A model generated the notes under the pieces. The model saw nothing but the letters and a program-made list of their open reading frames with translations. It did not search any database and was not told the DNA's origin. A stretch of DNA of 59,977 nucleotides from Planctomycetota bacterium (GTDB lineage Bacteria; Planctomycetota; Planctomycetia; Gemmatales; Gemmataceae): contig VGXS01000023.1 in NCBI GenBank assembly GCA_016873225.1, positions 1-59,977 of the forward strand, in the 5' to 3' direction. Below are positions 1-6,649 of this stretch, piece by piece. How positions within the stretch are numbered: position 1 is the first letter of the stretch; every line of letters begins with the position of its first letter. A program made the translations under genes and the position numbers.

Positions 1-366
1 CGCTTCGCGACTCAAATCCGCATATCCAAACATTACGGAGGATTGATGCGGCGGTTTGCCAGCGTTCTGGTTGGCCCGCAATGGCTTCATCATCGGCAAT
101 CCACCCATCAAGATGGCGACGAATCGACAAAAAGAACCGCGCGAATGTCCACCGCTTAAATCATTGTTTGATGATTCATGCATGACGGTCGCAAAATGAT
201 TTCAAATCATGAGTGAAACTCCCAATGAACTACCCGATGCCCGGGACGCGGGCAAGAACATTCGCCTAGTGAATATTGGGAAAAGCTGCTGGTTGACCTG
301 GCCCCGGCCGTGTGTCAGGCTTGATCCAGTTCCCGCAAGCGCGCCTGCCTCGTAAGGGGCCCTCCC
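1..366. other. Left-edge region without an assignable gene
   Basis: No recognisable gene. The plus-strand frame beginning at base 2 is open to 199 apart from a single TGA at 44-46, so a gene tail entering from the left, possibly interrupted, cannot be excluded. A 37-codon ORF at 46-159 has GGAGG just upstream and its ATG overlaps that TGA, but its product resembles nothing I know. Bases 200-366 hold the presumed 5' region of the DUF1501 gene, with AAGGGG about 7 nt before its ATG. Confidence 0.4.
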
Positions 367-1734
367 ATGCGACACCCAATGAATTGCCGCGGCCCGGTGG
401 GTCTCAATCGCCGCAACATGCTCCAAATCGGGGCTATCGGCGCGCTGAACCTGTCGCTTCCGCAACTGCTCGCCGCGAATCGCGGTTCGCGTACCGAGGC
501 CACGGCGGACTCGTGCATCCTTGTGTTCCTTAATGGCGGCCCCAGCCACCTCGACATGTGGGACATGAAGCCGAATCTGCCGCAGGAAATGCGCAGCGAG
601 TTCAAGCCGATTTCCACGAGCGTGACTGGCCTTCAGGTTTGCGAACACCTGCCCCGACTCGCGCGCCAAATGAGCCGCTGCACCCTTGTGCGCTCCGTTC
701 ACCACCACGAAGTGGCGCACGCGCCGGCGGTGTACACCGCGCTCACCGGCGTGCCGAGCGGGGTGAAGGCCGGCCTGCTCGGGGCGAAGCCGACCGATCA
801 TCCCTCAGTCGGTTCGGCACTGGCGCGGTACCGCCCCCCCAGCGCCCATGTGCCTCCCTATGTGCTGCTGCCTTATCTCACGCTCGAGGGGGCGGGAGGG
901 CCGCCGCAACCCGGCTACCTCGGGGGTTGGCTTGGCAAGTCGCACGATCCATTTCTGGTGCTGAAGGGCGGGCCGCAGCCGGACAGCTTCAACATGCCCG
1001 CGCTCTCCCACGGCCCGGACATGACCACCGCCCGCGCGAATTCCCGCAACGAGTTGCTCAGCGCCGTGAACGGCACCAGCCTTGCGGTGCGCACCGCTGA
1101 CTCCGCCGATTTGGAGCGCCTGCAGGGGCGCGCGTGCGACCTGCTCACCTCGACCGCGACCCGCCGCGCCTTCCGCATCGAGGACGAACCGACCCGCGTG
1201 CGTGACGCCTATGGACGCAACATCTACGGCCAGAGCCTGCTGCTGTCGCGGCGGCTCGTGGAAGCCGGGACCCGTCTGGCGTGCGTGTCGTGGGCGCCGG
1301 ACGCGAACTCGACCTGGGACACCCACGGCGGCAACTTTGCCAAGCTGAAGAATGTGCTGTTGCCACAATTTGACCTGGGTTTTTCGCAGTTGCTTACCGA
1401 CCTTGCCGACCGCGGCCTGCTCGAGCGCACGCTCGTGGTGGCGATGGGCGAGATCGGCCGCACGCCGAAGATCAATGCCGGCGCGGGCCGCGACCATTGG
1501 GAGTTCTGTTACTCGGTTTTGTACGCCGGCGGCGGCACGAAGGGCGGGTTCGTGTTTGGCTCGAGCGACAAGCACGGCGCGTACCCGAGCATGAACCCGG
1601 TGACCGCGGGTGATGTGATCGCGACCATCTACCGCGCCCTGGGCCTGAGCCCCGACCTGGAACTGCGTGACCGCCTCGACCGCCCTGTGCCACTGGTGCC
1701 GAACTCGACACCCATCGCTGAGGTGTTCGCATAG
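367..1734 (+). CDS. DUF1501 domain-containing secreted protein
   Basis: A 455-residue protein of the DUF1501 family, very common in planctomycetes and usually encoded beside DUF1549/DUF1553 c-type cytochromes. The N-terminus carries a Tat-like segment (LNRRNMLQIGAIGALNLSL) followed by the family signature FLNGGPSHLDMWDMKP near residue 55. The fold belongs to the alkaline-phosphatase/sulfatase superfamily, but a substrate has never been established, so no enzymatic function is claimed. The C-terminal part has the usual EIGRTPKINAGAGRDHW stretch. The ATG is preceded by AAGGGG at a 7-nt spacing. No cytochrome partner is present downstream; it may lie to the left of the window. Confidence 0.9.
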   Translation: MRHPMNCRGPVGLNRRNMLQIGAIGALNLSLPQLLAANRGSRTEATADSCILVFLNGGPSHLDMWDMKPNLPQEMRSEFKPISTSVTGLQVCEHLPRLARQMSRCTLVRSVHHHEVAHAPAVYTALTGVPSGVKAGLLGAKPTDHPSVGSALARYRPPSAHVPPYVLLPYLTLEGAGGPPQPGYLGGWLGKSHDPFLVLKGGPQPDSFNMPALSHGPDMTTARANSRNELLSAVNGTSLAVRTADSADLERLQGRACDLLTSTATRRAFRIEDEPTRVRDAYGRNIYGQSLLLSRRLVEAGTRLACVSWAPDANSTWDTHGGNFAKLKNVLLPQFDLGFSQLLTDLADRGLLERTLVVAMGEIGRTPKINAGAGRDHWEFCYSVLYAGGGTKGGFVFGSSDKHGAYPSMNPVTAGDVIATIYRALGLSPDLELRDRLDRPVPLVPNSTPIAEVFA

Positions 1735-1930
1735 GGGCCGACCGCAGTTCCACCCGATCAAGTCGGGGCCGGTCATGGCATCCGTGGCTTTTCAATTGGA
1801 TTGCCTCAAAGGTTTTCAACGCGGGAAAGCAAGATCGCGTGCTTCAAACAACCAAAGCTTTCATTTGATTTAAGGTGTGGTACATTTCATTCGGTTCTAA
1901 ACCTTTGCATGATGAAACAAGGGGATGTCC

Positions 1931-2524
1931 ATGAATCGTCTGCTTTGCCTGTCCCTCGGGCTTGTTTTGGCCTTCGGCGTGTCCGCCGAGGAGCCCAAGA
2001 AGGCGCCCGCGAAAAAAGACCAGCCCAAGCCGGCTGCCAAGATGCTTGAACCCGGTAACCAGGCGCCCGCATTCACGATCAAGGATGCGAATGGCACGGA
2101 AATCAACTTGGCCGACCTCACCGCCAAGGGGCCTGTGCTGGTGCGCCTCACCTGTGGCTGCTCCGGCTGCGACAAGGAACTGGCTTACTTCCAGGCCCTG
2201 CACGAGTCGTACAAGAACAACGGCCTGATCTCGCTGGCCGTGTTCAAGGAACCCGATGCCAAGGTTGCCGCGTATGTCAAGCAGAAGAAACTCGACATGC
2301 TTTACGCCGTGGACACCAAGGGTGACAGTTGGAAGACCTTCCAGACGACGACCATGCCGACCAACTTCCTGATCGACAAGGGCGGGAAAATCATCGCCGT
2401 GGCGGCCGGCTGCGATCCTAGCGGCCTGATCGCCAAGAAGCTTTCGACCAAGGTCGCCCAGACCGTTTCCACCAACCCCGTGGATGTGAAGGCCAAGGTC
2501 GATTCCGAGAAGAACGCCAAGTAA
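1931..2524 (+). CDS. Secreted thioredoxin-fold (AhpC/TSA or TlpA-like) protein
   Basis: A 197-residue exported protein. A signal peptide (MNRLLCLSLGLVLAFGVSAE) is followed by a Lys/Pro/Ala-rich linker to about residue 38 and then a thioredoxin-like domain. The redox segment reads TCGCSGCDKE, giving a CSGC pair at residues 77-80 with an extra Cys at 75. The cis-Pro region (TTMPTNFLIDKGGKII) is conserved. Peroxiredoxins have a lone peroxidatic Cys, so a thiol-disulfide role in the cell envelope is more likely, though not certain. The second of two nearby ATGs (1931, not 1925) is chosen because AAGGGG lies 6 nt upstream. The gene is followed by a strong terminator. Confidence 0.8.
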   Translation: MNRLLCLSLGLVLAFGVSAEEPKKAPAKKDQPKPAAKMLEPGNQAPAFTIKDANGTEINLADLTAKGPVLVRLTCGCSGCDKELAYFQALHESYKNNGLISLAVFKEPDAKVAAYVKQKKLDMLYAVDTKGDSWKTFQTTTMPTNFLIDKGGKIIAVAAGCDPSGLIAKKLSTKVAQTVSTNPVDVKAKVDSEKNAK

Positions 2525-2550
2525 TCCGTTCTTTCTTTCGGATTCACATC

Positions 2551-2585
2551 GGCAGCGTGGCGCCAATGGCCACGCTGCCCTTTTC
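2551..2585 (+). terminator. Rho-independent terminator after the thioredoxin-fold gene
   Basis: An 11-bp perfect stem (2551-2561 with 2569-2579, GGCAGCGTGGC pairing with GCCACGCTGCC) with a 7-nt loop is followed by CTTTTC. It lies 26 bp past the stop codon at 2524. This is the clearest intrinsic terminator in the window. Confidence 0.85.
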
Positions 2586-2845
2586 ATTGGTTTTTTGTGT
2601 TGACGGCTCAATTCCGAAACTGATTTTGAAGTCGGGTGGAGCGAGGCTTGCCCAAGCCGATTCCATGTTCGGTGTTCCGTTTCACGAGCTTGGGGATGAT
2701 CCTGCTTTGCCTGAAACGCGCCCCACTCACTCCGCCTTCGGTTCCGTTCGCCATTCTTTTATACATTATAGCAGTCTTCAAATGGGTGAGTTGAATTGTT
2801 GACGGTGACAGAACAAACACAAATGTGCGTTGAGTAAAACCAATA

Positions 2846-2936
2846 GAGCCCCGAACGCTGTCGAAGGCGGAATGAGCGGGTTTGGATCAGGAATCGACCC
2901 GCTCACTCCGGCGCTACGCGCCTGCGTTCGGGGCTC
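2846..2936. repeat. Nested double hairpin (cruciform-like) next to repeat copy 1
   Basis: The outer arms GAGCCCCGAACGC (2846-2858) and GCGTTCGGGGCTC (2924-2936) are a perfect 13-bp inverted repeat, followed by TTTTGTTTCT. Inside, 2868-2881 pairs with 2897-2910 over 14 bp with one mismatch, leaving a 15-nt loop. The right outer arm runs into the first bases of the dispersed repeat. It could work as a terminator, a folded RNA or a recombination site. The left half is absent next to repeat copy 2. Confidence 0.6.
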
Positions 2937-3208
2937 TTTTGTTTCTGCTATGGCTCTTGGTGTTGTTCCTTGATCGACTCGCCCCTTACTTCGCTGGGGG
3001 CTCCTAAGCATCGGCAGCCTTTGTCTGGCCTTCATATGGAGATCCGTTCATCGCCTAGGAGAAAGGCCCTCGCAGGCGTTCAACAATCTCCTGCCAGTTC
3101 AGAGGCCGCTCGCGGCGATCGAGGCTTGAAGGGTATGAAAGGGCTAACAGGATGGTGGCGGGTACTGGGGTCTTGAGCAGATCAATCATTTGAAGTCTGC
3201 TCTAGGGG
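2930..3208. repeat. Dispersed ~280-bp repeat, copy 1 (core in forward orientation)
   Basis: Clearly homologous to 16075-16367. The left flank (GGGGCTCTTTTGTTTCTGCT onward) and the right flank up to GCTCTAGGGG align colinearly. The core at 3010-3052 matches copy 2 only as its reverse complement. The left inverted arm is 2981-3009. The right arm beginning at 3053 is decayed: it starts GCCTAGGAG and then lacks about 14 bases relative to copy 2. A small hairpin near the right end pairs 3175-3181 with 3196-3202. No transposase or plausible ORF is inside, so it resembles a non-autonomous or REP-like element. Confidence 0.8.
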
Positions 3209-3342
3209 CCTGTTTATTTCCATTTACCAAATGGAAGCCTGCTCGCGACCTGTTGTCGAGTCCCTGAATCACCGTGGCATTTCAGCCATGGGATTCACCA
3301 TGGCGTCATGCGCGCAACTTCCAAGGAAATGATGCTTGAAGA

Positions 3343-4463
3343 TCAATTTGGACGATCCTTGGCGTGAAAAAGTCCGGCTCCCAGGTCGGCACCCATAGTC
3401 CCCGGGATCAGATGGAGATATTGTTTTTTGGCTTGGTCGAGGTCGATCATGACCGGTTTATCAGTCACCGTGACTTCGGCGAACTTCAGGAAGGCGGGAT
3501 CCGTCTCCTTGAAGTTCAACAATGGACCCGCACCGGTCCCGGCCTGGTGCTTGTTTCTGGAAAAGAGCGATTTTGTCACATTGAACGCCGGCCGCTCACC
3601 GCCCTCGATGATCCAACCATAAAGGCTGTCCGCAATGACATTATTGTGGAACTCAAAATCATCACCCGGGCTCATTGTCCAGATTCCACAGCCATAAGCG
3701 CCATGGACCAGGCAATTCCGCATGCCGCATCCCTTGCTTCGGCCCCGGTCGGCGGACCAGTAAACGACTTCATTTTGCACCCGTAGAAAACACAGTGATC
3801 AAGCACGATGCCATGCCCGTTGGCAAGGACTGGCAGGTGATTCGGCGCCGCGTGCTCATCGCCCAGGAAGAGGCACTGGGTAACCAGCAGGTCATCGAGA
3901 TCGCGACCCTCCCTCACGATGGGATAGTTGCGCCGGACCGCTCCCGGTTTAGGGTGTTCGTGGACCGGACTTCCCAGGATTCTCAGCCCTTGAATCGTGA
4001 CATGGCTGGTTTCGATCTGAATTCCGTACGACACGCCATCGAACGGATCCGGCCGACCCATCCATGTTTTCGACAGGGGCATGGTCGAGATGAGAACCGG
4101 CATGCGGGCGGGATTCCATTCCGGATCGTTGGGGAGCGCCTCGGCGCGAATGATGAGACGAATGTCTTTCGTGTACTTTCGCAGGGGCTTGAAGACCGCC
4201 GTCTTGTCGATCGCATGGACTCCCTCGGATAGAACCACCGTGGTGGGGCCCTTCCCCTTGGATTCGGTCACGCGCTTGGCGGCCTCGCCAAGCGTTTTTA
4301 ATGGTTTTTCTTTGGTGCCGTTGTTGGTGTCGCTGCCCGTTTCAGGATTGACATAAAAGGTCTCCGTGGCCAAGGGTTCCTCGCCCGCGGAAGCATGGCA
4401 ACAGTAAACGAGAAATGCGGCTAACACCCCAACGCTTCGGATCATTGTTCGATGGATCTTCAT
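3343..4463 (-). pseudogene. Secreted right-handed beta-helix (DUF1565-like) protein, frameshifted
   Basis: Two overlapping minus-strand frames together make one protein of about 373 residues. The upstream frame starts at the ATG at 4463, with GGGGA 9 nt upstream, and has a signal peptide ending CCHASAGEE. A DUF1565-type opening (ETFYVNPETGSDTNNGT) follows, then beta-helix-like sequence to FYGCK near 3776. The downstream frame continues with NEVVYWSADRGRSKGCG to the stop at 3343. Adding one A to the four-A run (plus-strand T 3773-3776) restores a single frame. Such proteins are typically secreted and polysaccharide-associated. The lesion could be real or a homopolymer sequencing error. If it is real, the product is truncated in mid-helix. 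Confidence 0.75.
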
Positions 4464-5255
4464 TGTTGACATCCCCATTAGCATGAAATAATTTATAGGT
4501 AAAAAATATCTTTTACTTGTCGTGCATTCTGATTATTGGGGTGCAAGGTTGGGCCTTTTGGAGGGGTTAGCGATTGTAATTTCATTTGCGAGGTGATCTC
4601 CTAAAGTCCGATGGGGATCGTCCCGGGTGGATTTAGGGAATCCAGCAAAACCTTGTCAAGCGGTTTAATCCGAACATCATACAGCCAATTGTCAGGAAAG
4701 CCTGATGGGTGTCAGTCTGCTTCCCGCAGCGAACCTTGAGGCGCCGTTGCTGGAACGACCAGGCGGAGACCCTCTCGATTTTGGAGTGATGCTTGTCCCG
4801 GGCGATTTCCGTGAATGAGTCGATGAGGTTGAGCCATGATTCGGCCATCAAACAACAGATCGGGGCCCAACTGATACCCTCGCTGAAAAAATCCCCCGAC
4901 CTTGTGCCCCGCGAGGCCGACGCGTTTTGGGCCGTTCTCTCTTGCCCGGCTCGCCAAGGGGAAGGGGAGTTGTCCAGGGCATACCTTGGGAGCCGCAAGG
5001 ATCGGCCCGATGTCGCTTTGCAGCGAATGGTTTGGCTGTTGCCCAACAGACCGGAATGCCGGTTTAAACCCATATTTTCATAAGGCCGGTCTCATTCATG
5101 CTTCCGCGCGCACGGCCTGCCGGCAACACGCATGATTCCTGTTCCTTGGCACCCGAATTCCAGTTTTTGAAGGGCATGGTAGAGTGTTGAGTCGATGTTC
5201 CCGCGTCCGTGACAAGGTTTCCAAATAACCAACCGTTGCACCAGGGGGTGATCGC
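4464..5255. other. Intergenic region with a decayed IS fragment
   Basis: The region between the beta-helix gene and the DUF1552 gene. Bases 4464-4632 are AT-richer than average and include the beta-helix promoter side. A transposase remnant occupies about 4633-4822 on the minus strand. From 4823 to 5255 I see no intact gene. AGGGGGTG about 7 nt before 5256 serves the DUF1552 gene. Confidence 0.5.
4633..4822 (-). pseudogene. C-terminal remnant of an IS5-family transposase
   Basis: The minus-strand translation contains KIERVSAWSFQQRRLKVRCG followed by HQAFLTIGCMMFGLNRL. This matches the conserved C-terminal block of IS5-type DDE transposases, where the catalytic Glu helix has the form VERxFAWLxxxRRLxVRxE and precedes a hydrophobic helix ending in RRL. 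Only this last block is recognisable. Upstream sequence is out of frame or eroded, and I find no N-terminal domain, catalytic Asp residues or terminal inverted repeats. It is a dead insertion-sequence relic. Confidence 0.6.
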
Positions 5256-6617
5256 ATGAAGTTGACCCGCCGGAAGGTTTTGAAAGCCAACGGGGCCGTC
5301 CTTTCGCTCCCCCTGTTCCACTCGCTGGCCCGTTCCGCGCAAGACAAGTTGCAGGCCAAGCCGAGCCAGAAACTGGCGATCCTCTACATTCCCAACGGGA
5401 TCGTGCGCCGCTGCTTCTTCCCCGGCGAGGAGAATGCCGAACTTCCCGGATTCATCGGGAATTTTGACGCCGACAAAACCAAGAACCAGCGCCGGTTCAA
5501 GCAGGATCCGGGAATCTATCCGCTGCAGTTGAGCCAATCGATGCGGCCTCTGGCCGACCATGCCTCCGACATCACGCTGATCACCGGGCTCGACCGTTCC
5601 TACAAGAACGGCCAGGATGTGCACGCCCAGGGCGCCTCATGCTACCTGACCAGCCTGTCGCCGGAGCAGGCGGCCGCCAGGGGAGTCCGGCATCCCAACG
5701 GGCGGACCCTCGACCAGGTGATCGGCGATGTCGTGGGCCGATCGACGGCGTTCAACACGCTGGAGATCAGTTGCAACGGATTCACGACACCCAAGGAACC
5801 CATCGAGTTCGACAACATCTCGTGGTACGGGCCGAACAAGATGGCTCCCTCCATCAAGGATCCAAAAAAGCTGTACGACCGTCTGTTCCTGCGCGACGGG
5901 CTTGGATCCCACTTGTCGGATGTCACCGACCTCGTCTTGGCCGATGCCAATTCCCTGTCCCGGAAACTCGGCCGTGACGACAAGGAGACCATGGCGCAGT
6001 TCATGCACATGATCCGCGACATCGAGCTGAGGATCCGCAAGCTCGACAAGCTGTTGGCCAATGCCGACATCAGGATACCGAAGAACGAAGTGCTTCCCCG
6101 CGGGGAATACATCAGGCTCCAGGCCGACTTGATGCTCCTGGCGTTCCAGATGGGGATCACGAATGTCTGCACCTTCATGATCGGGCCCGAGCGCTGGGAC
6201 GCGACGCTCATGTACGAGGGCGTGTTCGACAAGCCCGTTCAGCACCACAGCATGACGCACAACCAGAAGGGGGAGGGCTACAAGGAGGTCCAGAAGATCG
6301 ACCTGTTCCACATTCGCCAATACGCCTATGTGCTTTCCCGGATGAAGGCGATCAGGGAGGCGGATGGAACCAGCCTGCTCGACAATTCGATCGTCGCCTA
6401 CGGAGCGGGCCTTGGTGATGGCGCGACGCACCAGTACTACGACTTGCCGATGATCGTCGCGGGCAAGGGTGGCGGGAAGATTCGGCAGGGCCGCCACCTG
6501 AAGTGCCCGAGCGGCACGCTGAACTCGAACCTGTGGCTGACTTTCGCCCGGATCATGGGCCTGGAACTGAAGCAATTCGCCGACAGCACCGGGGAGATTT
6601 CCGACCTGACGGCTTGA
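5256..6617 (+). CDS. DUF1552 domain-containing secreted protein (pair 1)
   Basis: A 453-residue DUF1552 protein, a planctomycete-rich family distantly related to DUF1501 and almost always encoded beside a DUF1592-type cytochrome. A Tat-like N-terminus (MKLTRRKVLKANGAVLSLPL) precedes the conserved opening KLAILYIPNGI. Later come the long helical segment around IRDIELRIRKLDKLLAN and the C-terminal YGAGLGDGATHQYYDLPM stretch. The start is supported by AGGGGG about 7 nt upstream. The DUF1592 gene follows after 32 nt, so co-transcription is likely. Biochemical function is unknown; the context implies a periplasmic partner of the cytochrome. Confidence 0.9.
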   Translation: MKLTRRKVLKANGAVLSLPLFHSLARSAQDKLQAKPSQKLAILYIPNGIVRRCFFPGEENAELPGFIGNFDADKTKNQRRFKQDPGIYPLQLSQSMRPLADHASDITLITGLDRSYKNGQDVHAQGASCYLTSLSPEQAAARGVRHPNGRTLDQVIGDVVGRSTAFNTLEISCNGFTTPKEPIEFDNISWYGPNKMAPSIKDPKKLYDRLFLRDGLGSHLSDVTDLVLADANSLSRKLGRDDKETMAQFMHMIRDIELRIRKLDKLLANADIRIPKNEVLPRGEYIRLQADLMLLAFQMGITNVCTFMIGPERWDATLMYEGVFDKPVQHHSMTHNQKGEGYKEVQKIDLFHIRQYAYVLSRMKAIREADGTSLLDNSIVAYGAGLGDGATHQYYDLPMIVAGKGGGKIRQGRHLKCPSGTLNSNLWLTFARIMGLELKQFADSTGEISDLTA

Positions 6618-6649
6618 CCCATCCCGTCCCACATCAGGATCACCCCGTC

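Larger units (their letters stand above)
2586..3342. other. Gene-poor region with structured repeats
   Basis: No convincing coding region. Short open frames here are low-complexity translations of the repeat. The stretch contains the nested hairpin at 2846-2936 and repeat copy 1 at 2930-3208, annotated separately. Bases 2586-2845 and 3209-3342 are less GC-rich than the neighbouring genes, and I see no gene or regulatory site in them. Confidence 0.6.

Noticed and set aside
46..159. 37-codon ORF with a good ribosome-binding site at the left edge
   Set aside because: No homologous motif or composition signal. It overlaps a possible gene tail, so it is not called as a gene.
202..1776. Long minus-strand open frames opposite the first DUF1501 gene
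   Set aside because: They are antisense shadows caused by high third-position GC. Their translations are Arg/His-rich with no domain, while the plus strand encodes a complete DUF1501 protein.
2778..3035. Minus-strand ORF sharing a GRVDQGTTP...AETKEP stretch with an ORF at 16004-16186
   Set aside because: The similarity only reflects the nucleotide repeat. The ORFs diverge where the core is inverted, so this is not a conserved protein.
6503..6649. Upstream extension of the first DUF1592 gene
   Set aside because: It overlaps the DUF1552 coding region out of frame and lacks a signal peptide. The ATG at 6650 starts a normal exported protein.
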